Source of the DNA: Minisyncoccota bacterium
Lineage (GTDB): Bacteria > Patescibacteriota > Microgenomatia > PFEM01 > JAFGMK01
Direction of reading: 5' to 3'
Assembly: GCA_016927565.1 (NCBI GenBank)
Contig: JAFGMK010000006.1
Span: forward strand, 1-37,941
DNA: 37,941 bases
Made by a program: the position numbers and the translations under genes. Positions within the stretch are counted from its first letter, which is position 1, and each line of letters starts with the position of its first letter. Shown here in pieces: positions 1 through 7,541 of this stretch. The notes under the pieces were generated by a model. The model was not told where the DNA came from, made no database searches, and worked only from the letters and a program-made list of their open reading frames with translations.

Positions 1-57
1 GACTTGGTTATATTCTTTTCGCGACAAAATAGTGAGAAGTTCTTTTTCGTTCGTCAT
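1..57 (-). CDS. 5' end of a truncated unknown gene
   Basis: An open reading frame on the minus strand starts with ATG at 57 and runs off the left edge (MTNEKELLTILSRK...). It begins 13 nt after the stop of the NTP pyrophosphatase gene, so it looks like the next gene of the same operon. Only 19 residues are visible, which is too few to name it. An in-frame GTG lies directly before the ATG and could be the start instead. Confidence 0.45.
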   Translation of the reverse strand, partial: MTNEKELLTILSRKEYNQV

Positions 58-69
58 CACTAAAGCTGG

Positions 70-642
70 CTATATATTCTTAAACCACTTAATAAATTTA
101 TCAAACACCGTTGGCTGCCAAACTTCGTTATTAAACTTTTTTACTTCCTCAACCGACATTTCTCCATAGGTTTTGTTTTTGCCTTCAGGGAAGAGAATCC
201 GATCAAAGTCGCGAACAAAGTTATTATGCTGGCTCCTGATTTTTAGGGCAACTTCTCCTCTTAAAACTCCAGGGAAGTTTTTTTCTTGGCTTCGGTCTTT
301 GTAAAAAAGAAGATTGACAAATTCCCAGTTACGATTCTTTTCTCCCTCAAGCAATTTTAAAAGACCCTCAGCGCCTAGGTATTTATCAATGAACTTCACA
401 TAGGTTTTAGGAAAATCATTTAAAGCCTTGATATGAAGAGCTCCGTCAATAACAAAGAGCGGCTTCTTTAATTTGGTAAAAGCGGCCCTAGCTTTTTCTC
501 GGGCAATCTCAAGCACCTCTTCGCTTCTCGACTCCGGCAAATCAACTTCAAATTGCTTTAAAACAATACCTTTATCGGCAAAATATCCTTTGGCTTGAGC
601 AAATTTCCATTTATTGGAAGTGGCGAAATAAAGCGACTTCAT
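70..642 (-). CDS. Non-canonical purine NTP pyrophosphatase, RdgB/Ham1 family (divergent)
   Basis: At 190 aa this has the usual length of the family, which hydrolyses ITP, dITP or XTP to the monophosphate and PPi and so cleans the nucleotide pool. The N-terminal substrate loop is recognisable (FATSNKWKF, family pattern [AS]T.N..K), followed by the second motif (VIDGALHIKALNDFPK, family pattern ..ED[ST]GL...AL.g.PG). In that second motif the usual Glu is Ile and the Ser/Thr-Gly pair is Gly-Ala, while the central Asp is kept, so substrate choice or metal binding may differ. It lies 2 nt downstream of a pyrophosphatase-like gene that could remove its PPi product. The gene is third in a co-directional cluster starting near 1771. 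The family call is fairly safe; the exact substrate is not. Confidence 0.82.
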   Translation of the reverse strand: MKSLYFATSNKWKFAQAKGYFADKGIVLKQFEVDLPESRSEEVLEIAREKARAAFTKLKKPLFVIDGALHIKALNDFPKTYVKFIDKYLGAEGLLKLLEGEKNRNWEFVNLLFYKDRSQEKNFPGVLRGEVALKIRSQHNNFVRDFDRILFPEGKNKTYGEMSVEEVKKFNNEVWQPTVFDKFIKWFKNI

Positions 643-644
643 AA

Positions 645-1031
645 TTATTCCCTGAAAATTATATACTCAAACCATTGTTCCTGAAAATGAACAGCTCTTT
701 TAATTTCCTCATCCGTTAGATTTCCCTTTTCGAGTGGAACAACTACTAATTTATCATCGTCATCGTTTAGACGATGAATGATGGCAATACATTTTCCCTG
801 AGCTTTTTTGACGGGCTTATTAATCCCTAAAAAATAAGCGTCAATTTTTTCATCATCCGGGGCCTTGGTACCAGAAACATAGCCATAGTTGGCCTGATAA
901 ACAAAACCATGTTTTGGATGCTTGCTTCCCAACGGCCTGTCGATTACCAGGCTTACCTTCTCTCCTAAATATTTTCTGGCTAGTTTAAGGCTTTTTGAGG
1001 CTTTCATTTTTTGTTTACTACCAACTCTCAA
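645..1031 (-). CDS. Small inorganic pyrophosphatase-like protein
   Basis: The 128-aa product carries the family I soluble pyrophosphatase signature: a DRPLGS segment, the metal-binding Asp cluster (APDDEKIDAYFLG, compare DGEEIDAYVLG) and a second Asp-rich loop with its Lys (NDDDDKLVVVP). It is shorter than classical family I enzymes (about 170-180 aa), so it belongs to a reduced subgroup. The start is TTG at 1031, overlapping the upstream TGA stop, with GGAG about 6 nt before it, which suggests translational coupling. An ATG at 1007 is the alternative start. Its neighbour releases PPi, so hydrolysis of PPi (or a related phosphoanhydride) makes sense. Activity is inferred from conserved residues only. 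Confidence 0.75.
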   Translation of the reverse strand: MRVGSKQKMKASKSLKLARKYLGEKVSLVIDRPLGSKHPKHGFVYQANYGYVSGTKAPDDEKIDAYFLGINKPVKKAQGKCIAIIHRLNDDDDKLVVVPLEKGNLTDEEIKRAVHFQEQWFEYIIFRE

Positions 1032-1771
1032 AATGGCTCCAGGGCTTTTTTGAAAATTATTCTTCCGGTAGCCGTCGGGCGGAAAAGATAAGTTCTCTGA
1101 CTGCCATACTTACTCTTCCTTTTTTTAGATTCTACTAGTCCCAGCTCTTCTAGGTTTTCAACCAGAATACTCTCAATCGCCCAGCGAACGGATTCGGGCA
1201 TTTCTTGACCGTAAATATCCTTAATTGACAGCTTAAGGACCAAGCTTAAACTTTTGGCAAATTGACTGAATTTAATCCAGTCGCTTGCCCGAAGCAAATA
1301 AGCCCAAATTTGTTCTTGGTTCTCCTGAATCTTTTCAACGACCTCGGCTCGGGGATGAACATAAGCCCAATTAGCCCGATGAAAATACCAGAGAATCATT
1401 TGCTCATACTGGGTTTTTTCGTCAATATTGTTTAAATAACCCTTGCCATTTTTTGAAAGAAAAAGCTTACCTTTTCTTTTGTAAACCAGATACATTACCT
1501 GAGCCAACTGCCTGATTACCATGATGTAGCGGAATTCATCTTCAGTTCGCGGTTGAAACATAACTTCTCCCTTTTCATCCCGGTGATAAATATCATGCTT
1601 AAAAAGCTTGCCCAACACCCTAATTTCTTTGACCTTTAAATTACCGGTTCCTGTTTGCGTTAATTCCAAAGGCCGCTTTTCCAATAGACGCAAAAAGGCC
1701 AAAAAATCCCGGAAGAAAATATTGGTCTTGGCAGTTTGAACCACTGGAGAATCTTTAATCTTTTTACTCAT
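1028..1771 (-). CDS. Uncharacterised protein with probable C-terminal winged helix
   Basis: I do not recognise a characterised family. The ORF track begins at 1780, but that ATG overlaps a TATAAT box; I prefer the ATG at 1771 (MSKKIKDSP...), 7 nt after the -10, which would give a leaderless message. An N-terminal segment (PLELTQTGTGNLKVKEIRVLG) resembles the 'LT..GNL....V' start of a widespread group of uncharacterised proteins. The middle is helical and rich in aromatic and basic residues. The last 50 residues (LEELGLVESKKRKSKYG...FRPTATGRIIF) look like the end of a winged helix. It is the first gene of the minus-strand cluster with the two pyrophosphatases and diverges from the recombinase at 1835. 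Confidence 0.6.
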   Translation of the reverse strand: MSKKIKDSPVVQTAKTNIFFRDFLAFLRLLEKRPLELTQTGTGNLKVKEIRVLGKLFKHDIYHRDEKGEVMFQPRTEDEFRYIMVIRQLAQVMYLVYKRKGKLFLSKNGKGYLNNIDEKTQYEQMILWYFHRANWAYVHPRAEVVEKIQENQEQIWAYLLRASDWIKFSQFAKSLSLVLKLSIKDIYGQEMPESVRWAIESILVENLEELGLVESKKRKSKYGSQRTYLFRPTATGRIIFKKALEPF

Positions 1772-1784
1772 TTTTTCCATTATA
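1772..1784 (-). promoter_or_regulatory. Probable leaderless promoter for the 1028-1771 gene
   Basis: On the minus strand a perfect TATAAT (plus 1779-1784) is followed by 7 nt and the ATG at 1771. The -35 region is weak (TTTTTA at 17 nt spacing). Transcription would begin at or within a base or two of the start codon. Confidence 0.45.
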
Positions 1785-1834
1785 CCAACGTTTTGTTAAT
1801 CTAAAAACTTGCTTTATCCCTTATTTCCTAGTAT

Positions 1835-3154
1835 GTGTTGGGTTGCATGGAAACTAACCAGCAACCGCCAACAAACATCAGATTTTGCCTTTATGCCAGG
1901 AAATCCTCAGAATCAGACGAAAGACAAGCAATTTCCATTAACTCCCAAGTCAAAGAAATGCTGGCAATTGCCAAAAGAGACAATTTAGCTGTCGGCAATA
2001 TTTATAAAGAAAGCCATTCGGCTAAAAAACGAGGCCAACGAGATATTTTCAACAAGCTAATAGCCGAAATTGAAAATGACCTCTATTCCGGTATTATCAC
2101 TTGGTCTGCTGACAGGCTTTCTCGTAATGCCGGCGATTTGGGAGTACTAATTGATTTAATGGATGAAGAAAAGCTAAAGCTAATTATCACTTACTCGCAA
2201 ACTTTTACTAACAACCCGAACGAAAAATTTCTCTTAATGATTTTAGGCAGTCAGGCCAAACTAGAAAACGATAACAGAAGCATCAATATAAAACGGGGAA
2301 TAAGAAATCAATGCCTGCTCGGCTATTGGCCCGGACCAGTTCCTTTAGGCTATTTTAGCAAAACAGTTAATGGAAAAAGAATAATTTACATTGATTCCAA
2401 GAGGGGCAAGTTTATTACCAAGATATTCCAAAAAGTTGCCGCTAGTTTACCGGTCAAAAAGCTTATTTTATGGATCCGTTCAGGAACAAGTTTAAGAAGT
2501 AAAAGTGGCAAACAAATCTCTAAAAGCACTATTTACAAAATGCTCCGCAATCCATTCTATTACGGCAGGTTTATATACAAAGGCATTGAATACCAGGGAA
2601 ACTATAAACCCCTAATTCCAAAAGAACTTTTTGACCAGGTTCAAGCAAAACTACGGCCATTTAGAAACACCTACAGCAGAACTACCGATAATTATTCTTT
2701 AGGTGAATTTCTCAAGTGTTCTATTTGCGGCTCTTCAGTCCATCGTCAAACTAAGCATAGAAAACTGAAAAATGGCAACACTCGCACCCGGATTTATTAC
2801 CACTGCAGTAAGCAAAAAGACAAGTTTTGTAATGTTAAATATATTTCTGAAGAAAACGTCCTTCAAGAAATTGCTAATCTTGTTGAATCAATTAATTTAA
2901 CTCAAATCCGATTTCCGGAAGAAATTAAAGAGGAGATTGCTCAATTTGAGCGTATGCGATGGGAGATTTACAAAAAAATGTCGGGCAGCCAAGTAAAATT
3001 CTCTATCTATCCGCTAGAATTTGAGGCAATTGACAAAGAAACAATCAGAATGTATCTCCAAAACATGATTTTGTACGATAAGCCAAGTAAAAAATATTAT
3101 TTAATTTCGTTGCTGCTTAAAAACTTTATGGAGATAAAACCATTACTTCTATGA
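1835..3154 (+). CDS. Large serine recombinase (copy 1)
   Basis: This is a site-specific recombinase of the serine integrase family, likely to integrate or excise an element. The resolvase domain spans about residues 15-160, with the catalytic serine in YARKSSES and the conserved DRLSRNAGDLG. The recombinase domain follows to about residue 280 (PLGYF...LRNPFYYGRFIYKG...PLIPKELFDQVQ). A zinc ribbon comes next (CSICGSS...YYHCSKQKDKFCN), then a short C-terminal tail. At 439 aa it is at the short end for large serine recombinases. The start is GTG at 1835 or, more likely, ATG at 1847; no clear Shine-Dalgarno is visible. It is closely related to the second copy at 21844, including the whole TYSQTF.NNPNEKFLLMIL stretch. 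Its 5' end diverges from the housekeeping cluster, so the island boundary is probably just upstream. Confidence 0.93.
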   Translation: MLGCMETNQQPPTNIRFCLYARKSSESDERQAISINSQVKEMLAIAKRDNLAVGNIYKESHSAKKRGQRDIFNKLIAEIENDLYSGIITWSADRLSRNAGDLGVLIDLMDEEKLKLIITYSQTFTNNPNEKFLLMILGSQAKLENDNRSINIKRGIRNQCLLGYWPGPVPLGYFSKTVNGKRIIYIDSKRGKFITKIFQKVAASLPVKKLILWIRSGTSLRSKSGKQISKSTIYKMLRNPFYYGRFIYKGIEYQGNYKPLIPKELFDQVQAKLRPFRNTYSRTTDNYSLGEFLKCSICGSSVHRQTKHRKLKNGNTRTRIYYHCSKQKDKFCNVKYISEENVLQEIANLVESINLTQIRFPEEIKEEIAQFERMRWEIYKKMSGSQVKFSIYPLEFEAIDKETIRMYLQNMILYDKPSKKYYLISLLLKNFMEIKPLLL

Positions 3155-3187
3155 AACAATGGCCTATTTACCGTTGATACATTTTGA

Positions 3188-3202
3188 TATAATTAATTTA
3201 TG
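3188..3202 (+). promoter_or_regulatory. Probable leaderless promoter for the 3200 gene
   Basis: TATAAT at 3188-3193 is followed by 6 nt and the ATG at 3200, so the transcript would start on the start codon. No well-spaced -35 is visible; a TTGATA at 3174 is too close. Confidence 0.4.
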
Positions 3203-3958
3203 CAAAAATTTCATAACCGTTTTCCAGACATGCTTAATCCGCAAATTACAATGCAAAATAAAGAGTCGGTTTGGCCTAGCGCTGTGGGTGCGTTTCTTGG
3301 TGCTTTTTTTGCCTTTGCATTTGGCTTAGTGACTTTTTATCTTCAGAAAAAATTGAAAAGGTACTGGAGACACAAAAGAGCCGTAGTTGAACTAGAGCAT
3401 CTAGTTAATGACCACTTGGATAATAGTTCGGTAAATCAGTATCTACTTGAAGGTACCGTCAGGACACTGCAAAAACACCATATGGCATATACCTTATTAA
3501 ATCAATTCAGATTGCCCAAAAATATAAACCTTCGAGTTGGCAACCTGGATGTAGCAAACGCTTACCTTGAATATAAAAACTCTGTGCTAAAACTAAATCA
3601 TGGAATGAGTACTTGGCAAGGTCTAAACGAAAAACTACAACAAAACGTGATTGCGAATCCTAAATTACCACCGCCAATTATTCATGAAAACATGAGACAC
3701 ATTCAAAAGCAGGGAGAATCTTTACTCAAATTTTTGACCGGGTTAGACAGAGACGCAAAAAGATTTTTAGCTTTTATAAGAATTTACCTAAGGAAAGACA
3801 AGCACATTTGGTCAATCTGGTTTTTGAATAAGAAAAATAAAGGCAAGCCCATTATTACTAAAAAAGAGACTGAGAAAGACTTAAGAGCTCTCGATAATGA
3901 GATTAGAGAAATCTCAAAAATTTCTCGCAAACGAATAGCTGAGATCATGGAAAACTAA
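3200..3958 (+). CDS. Uncharacterised membrane-anchored protein
   Basis: No known family is recognised. The 252-aa product has one clear membrane segment at about residues 26-47 (AVGAFLGAFFAFAFGLVTFYL) followed at once by a strongly basic stretch (KKLKRYWRHKR), which suggests that the C-terminal part is cytoplasmic. The rest is mainly helical and ends in a charged, probably coiled-coil region (DLRALDNEIREISKISRKR). It sits 45 nt after recombinase copy 1, has its own -10 box, and converges with the gene at 3963. A membrane-anchored unknown protein also neighbours recombinase copy 2, though the two are not visibly homologous. Confidence 0.65.
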   Translation: MQKFHNRFPDMLNPQITMQNKESVWPSAVGAFLGAFFAFAFGLVTFYLQKKLKRYWRHKRAVVELEHLVNDHLDNSSVNQYLLEGTVRTLQKHHMAYTLLNQFRLPKNINLRVGNLDVANAYLEYKNSVLKLNHGMSTWQGLNEKLQQNVIANPKLPPPIIHENMRHIQKQGESLLKFLTGLDRDAKRFLAFIRIYLRKDKHIWSIWFLNKKNKGKPIITKKETEKDLRALDNEIREISKISRKRIAEIMEN

Positions 3959-3962
3959 GACG

Positions 3963-4475
3963 TTACCTTAATAAAGTTAAAGTTAATCTTAGTATAAAGG
4001 GGACAATCCTTATCGTCGGCAACCTATATTCGTAAGCAATCTTATAATAGATATTTCTATATTCGTTTATCTGTAGCCTCAGCCTTGTATCAAACTCATG
4101 ATCGTCCTCGATTCTTCTCAGTGAGTCTCCTGCAACCCTTTCTATTGCGGGAAATAAAAGTTGCCTTTTGTAATCTCCCAAAACCGCAGAATATTGATCT
4201 AATTTCTCTTCGGATAGCCTCAGTAACTCTTTTTCAATTCCCAGATAAATCTTCAGTAATTTTGGGAGTCTTTGATAGGGGCATTTTGGTTTGACACCAA
4301 GCAGAACAACATTGGCAATTTTCTTGTACTTAAAGTTCAAAACGGTAGAAAGATTTTTACTTACCCTTAGTAACTTGTTCCCTTCATGCTTAGACTTTAA
4401 ATGTGAGACAATTTTGTTGCCTGAGTACGAATTAACAAACAAAAAAAATCTTACTTCTCCATAGTTTTTTAACAT
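3963..4475 (-). CDS. Uncharacterised basic protein
   Basis: The 170-aa product is not recognised. It is rich in Lys, Arg, Leu and Tyr, looks mostly helical in its second half (EKELLRLSEEKLDQYSAVLG) and ends in a hydrophobic stretch (IRIVPFILRLTLTLLR) that could be a weak membrane or amphipathic helix. It lies downstream of the nine-gene defence operon after a 92-nt gap, on the same strand, so it may be read from the operon or from its own promoter. It converges with the 3200 gene with 4 nt between them. A plus-strand ORF at 4085 is its shadow. Confidence 0.5.
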   Translation of the reverse strand: MLKNYGEVRFFLFVNSYSGNKIVSHLKSKHEGNKLLRVSKNLSTVLNFKYKKIANVVLLGVKPKCPYQRLPKLLKIYLGIEKELLRLSEEKLDQYSAVLGDYKRQLLFPAIERVAGDSLRRIEDDHEFDTRLRLQINEYRNIYYKIAYEYRLPTIRIVPFILRLTLTLLR

Positions 4476-4567
4476 TAGCTAATTCTGTAGTAACTTGAAA
4501 GAAAATACAAAATATTGCGGCCATTGGGCGTTTTTACGCTAAAAAATTTATGAATGCTCTAATCAAC

Positions 4568-5548
4568 TCACCCAAATTTAAAATTCTCATCTGTATTATT
4601 TAGCTGCTTCAATAAAGCAGAATTAACTAGCTTAGGATGTTGTTTAATTAAATTTTGTAAATCCTTTCTTGACCTATCAGCAAAGTGGATTTGGTTATTG
4701 CTGATTGCTGTTTCCAAAATCAGATCAAACTGCTTTTTAGTGAATGAGTCAAATTCTGAAATCAAAGACGTTCTCCATTCCGAGGAAGCATATGAACGAG
4801 CTTTTTTTAGTGATTTAATAAGTAAATCAAGTACGATAGGTGCGCACCTTTGTTCGTTTTTGATTGCTTTGACAATTTTAATGCATTCTTTTTCTAATTC
4901 TTTAGACTTGAATTTTAATGCTTGATAAACGGAAAGAAATCCATGGGGATTAGGGCCGTTGTCAACGGAAACAGGAATAATTAGTTTACTTGTGATAAAT
5001 GCCATACCGGATTCTTGGTCCGTCCATTTTGACTCGTTAAATTCTGGAGTTATTATAGGGATGAAAACGTGGCAAGCTTTGAGATTGTCTATTATTACTT
5101 TTTGCCACTCCAAGGACGGCCTGATATCATCGTGTGCTAAAAACACATTAAAACCAAACTTCGACAGCCATCTTTTGATCTCTCCCGCCCCCTTTTTGTT
5201 TAAAGAAGAGTAGCTTATAAAAACTCTTATCTCATCTATTTTATCGTCTTTATTTTTAACCTGCGAGCGTTCCTGAATAAGATATTCCCTTTTATACTGT
5301 GCAATTATTTGCCTAATATAAACATCTATCTGTTCGGCAGCGTGTTTTCTGGTTTCTATGGGTATGCTTGGATAAAGGTGTTGGCTTAAACTTGTAAATT
5401 TTTTATATGAGTATCTTCTGCTTGTTTTTAACAAAGCATTAACTTCTGCTAACCAGTTTTTTGCGTCTTTATGTCCAGGGTCAGTGTAAAGCTGCTTAAC
5501 GTTAAGTAGCTTTAAATATTTTTCGAGTTCTTTGATCAGGTCCTTCAT
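4568..5548 (-). CDS. TIR-domain protein (probable NADase-type immune effector)
   Basis: A bacterial TIR domain spans about residues 106-225. Visible parts are the first strand (IRVFISYSS), the loop before the second helix (LAHDDIRPSLEW), the segment with the presumed catalytic glutamate (WTDQESGMAF) and the last strand (LIIPVSVDNGPNPHGFL). In known families, TIR domains with this glutamate cleave NAD+ or make cyclic ADP-ribose signals during phage defence. The N-terminal 100 residues and the C-terminal 100 residues are helical and unrecognised; they may sense or oligomerise. The start overlaps the stop of the upstream gene by 4 nt (ATGA), indicating translational coupling. It is the last gene of the operon headed by the LexA-like repressor. 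TIR fold confidence is high; the enzymatic role is inferred. Confidence 0.85.
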   Translation of the reverse strand: MKDLIKELEKYLKLLNVKQLYTDPGHKDAKNWLAEVNALLKTSRRYSYKKFTSLSQHLYPSIPIETRKHAAEQIDVYIRQIIAQYKREYLIQERSQVKNKDDKIDEIRVFISYSSLNKKGAGEIKRWLSKFGFNVFLAHDDIRPSLEWQKVIIDNLKACHVFIPIITPEFNESKWTDQESGMAFITSKLIIPVSVDNGPNPHGFLSVYQALKFKSKELEKECIKIVKAIKNEQRCAPIVLDLLIKSLKKARSYASSEWRTSLISEFDSFTKKQFDLILETAISNNQIHFADRSRKDLQNLIKQHPKLVNSALLKQLNNTDENFKFG

Positions 5549-6216
5549 ATAATAGTTTTTTCTCTCTTTGCCTTTTCTAATAATTTCTTAAGGTCATTGG
5601 CCGGAATTAATGGGCAAAATTGACCCCAAACCCATTTTCCTTTTGCCCGGCCGGTTTTTCCAATAATGTAGTAACCAAGTCTGTATTCGATCTCCCCCTT
5701 TTTCCATTGTCCTCTATGGCTTAATTTTCCCTCATAACTTTCTTTCCGGAGTCTTTCTATAACAAAAACCTTTTCATCCAGATTACTCTGAGGCATAAAT
5801 GTCCAAGCTTCCCTAATCCAAAAATGTCGACCTTTTCGGCCGAGAGCCGAGCAGGTAAGACGGCGAATATTGCCGTTTTCGTGAGATAGAAATTCAAGAA
5901 GCGAACCAATATTTCTTTCATTTCCTTCTTTACCGACCAAAACTACATAAGAAGCCAAATCTTCAATTCTTTCTTTTAGGAGAAGACTAACTACGGCTTT
6001 GATATAAAATCTTTGGTAGCCCTTCAGAAGCCCATAAGTAGAAAAATTTGCTTGGTAGCCTTGCCCAATAATTCTTTTGGATCGTGAGCCTGTCAGAATT
6101 CTGACAAAATCAGTCTCCCTTTCGATTATTCCCGCACCTTCGTCAAGACATTTTTGAGTAGTTTTAAAAACATCTTGATTCCATTTAGGAATATAGCTAG
6201 TTCTATCTTTGGACAT
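5545..6216 (-). CDS. Uncharacterised helical protein coupled to the TIR gene
   Basis: The 223-aa product is not assigned to a named family. The middle contains one HEAT-like helix pair (IGSLLEFLSHENGNIRRLTC SALGRKG region). The C-terminus carries a conserved-looking block (EYRLGYYIIGK, KGKWVWGQFCPLIPANDL) that I have the impression recurs at the ends of small uncharacterised proteins, but I cannot verify this. Its stop overlaps the TIR start, so the two proteins are probably made in fixed ratio and may act together. A sensor or regulator role for the TIR protein is a guess from position only. Confidence 0.6.
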   Translation of the reverse strand: MSKDRTSYIPKWNQDVFKTTQKCLDEGAGIIERETDFVRILTGSRSKRIIGQGYQANFSTYGLLKGYQRFYIKAVVSLLLKERIEDLASYVVLVGKEGNERNIGSLLEFLSHENGNIRRLTCSALGRKGRHFWIREAWTFMPQSNLDEKVFVIERLRKESYEGKLSHRGQWKKGEIEYRLGYYIIGKTGRAKGKWVWGQFCPLIPANDLKKLLEKAKREKTII

Positions 6217-6224
6217 TTTACCCT

Positions 6225-7151
6225 TTATAATTTATATTTCTTTGCTACATCTCTTAGTTTTTCCGATCCCTCTTTTCCTTCTTCTTCTAAAAAATCAGCC
6301 ATGTGGCTATATAACTCATATAAACGCTTTGAGTTTTTGCTATTTACAATGGCTTTATTGAACAATGTCCAAGCAACATCATTCAAAGATGGCCTTTTCT
6401 CAAATTTTTCCGCAAGACTTATTGACGTTTCTTCCCAATCCGAATTGCTGAAACCAAACTTGTAAAGAATTTCAAGCCATTTACCGAAGTTAAAAATCTT
6501 AGGAAGCTGTTTCTTATAGCGAGGATATTTCTGTTTACATCTGTCAAAGCGTTTTGACAACGAGGTTATATCTCCCTGTGTAAAACGATGGAACGTAAAC
6601 TTGTTATTTTCAGCCAAGCCCCTTCTAATAATTTCAAGGCATTCTCTGTAATTTTTTTTCTTTTCATAACATAAAGAAAGACGTAAAAGGACTGGAAGAA
6701 AATATGTAGGACCAATGTCTTGAAAGTCTTTAATGATAGACGTGTATATTCTAATAGCCTCTGTGATATTAGTCTTTTCTAATTTTCTTCCGCGACTATA
6801 TAATTCATAAGCCAAGTCGTTTCTTTCCTTAAGTATTTCTGATTGTTTGAGTCTTTTTTTTGCTTTTTCTTTGAAATAACTCTTAGGAAGAATTCCTCCT
6901 GCTTTTTTTAGCTCGGCAACAATTTTATCTGATCCAAGTTCTTCTTTAAGAACTCCAACTAAAATACATCTGCAGCCATGAAGAGAAATACAGCTTTTTA
7001 TCCCTTTCTCATAGCCTCTAAGCTTTTCAAGCTGAGATTCATTATTCAAAATATGCAAACCATCAAGCTCTTTACAAATTCGGCAGGTGTTTTCATCTAA
7101 AATTGCAGAAATGTAAAAATATGCAATATTAGTATCGTAGATAGTAGGCAT
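6225..7151 (-). CDS. Protein with phage head-morphogenesis-like Cys motif and TPR-like C-terminus
   Basis: I place the start at the ATG at 7151 (MPTIYDTN...); the track uses a TTG at 7160. Residues about 15-65 contain ENTCRICKELDGLHI and, 30 residues later, LHGCRCILVGV. This matches the cysteine pattern at the C-terminus of SPP1 gp7 / Mu F-like minor head proteins (D..TC..C..LDG...H..CRC). The rest, from about residue 110, is a series of helix pairs (AIRIYTSIIKDFQDIGPTYF, LLRLSLCYEKKKNYRECLEI) like TPR repeats. The combination suggests a domain captured from a phage and joined to a repeat scaffold inside a defence operon. Function unknown. Confidence 0.6.
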   Translation of the reverse strand: MPTIYDTNIAYFYISAILDENTCRICKELDGLHILNNESQLEKLRGYEKGIKSCISLHGCRCILVGVLKEELGSDKIVAELKKAGGILPKSYFKEKAKKRLKQSEILKERNDLAYELYSRGRKLEKTNITEAIRIYTSIIKDFQDIGPTYFLPVLLRLSLCYEKKKNYRECLEIIRRGLAENNKFTFHRFTQGDITSLSKRFDRCKQKYPRYKKQLPKIFNFGKWLEILYKFGFSNSDWEETSISLAEKFEKRPSLNDVAWTLFNKAIVNSKNSKRLYELYSHMADFLEEEGKEGSEKLRDVAKKYKL

Positions 7152-7163
7152 AAAAATCAATAA

Positions 7164-7529
7164 TTATTCTTTCAAAAAACCTTTTAACATCTTAAAGAAA
7201 GTTTTAGGATTTGTTTTTATGGCTAGCTTTTCGAACTCATCTACTAAATTCTCTTTGTCAAATTTTTTCAGTAATCTTGCCGTGTACTTTATGTGGGTTT
7301 GTCCTCCAAAACCTCCTAGATAATAGATAACAAAACCCATTTTTTCTAATGCTTCAAGCCATCTTTTTTCCCTTGCGAGAATAATTGACATTTGATAATA
7401 CATCATAAACCACATATCATCTTTATTATTTGACAGCCTAATCAGTGCCTCATTAGCTACTTTCCAGGCTTTATCATATTCCTTTTGCTTGATTAACCCC
7501 TCAACTATATTTAAGTATTTGATGAACAT
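7164..7529 (-). CDS. Small TPR-like protein
   Basis: The 121-aa product consists of helix pairs with TPR-type spacing (IVEGLIKQKEYDKAWKVANEA, MSIILAREKRWLEALEKMGF), so it is probably a small adaptor. It begins 12 nt after the DUF2779 gene and ends 12 nt before the ATG of the next TPR-like gene. No catalytic residues are visible. It may bind the neighbouring repeat protein; this is inference. Confidence 0.6.
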   Translation of the reverse strand: MFIKYLNIVEGLIKQKEYDKAWKVANEALIRLSNNKDDMWFMMYYQMSIILAREKRWLEALEKMGFVIYYLGGFGGQTHIKYTARLLKKFDKENLVDEFEKLAIKTNPKTFFKMLKGFLKE

Positions 7530-7541
7530 TAAAATGTGTGG

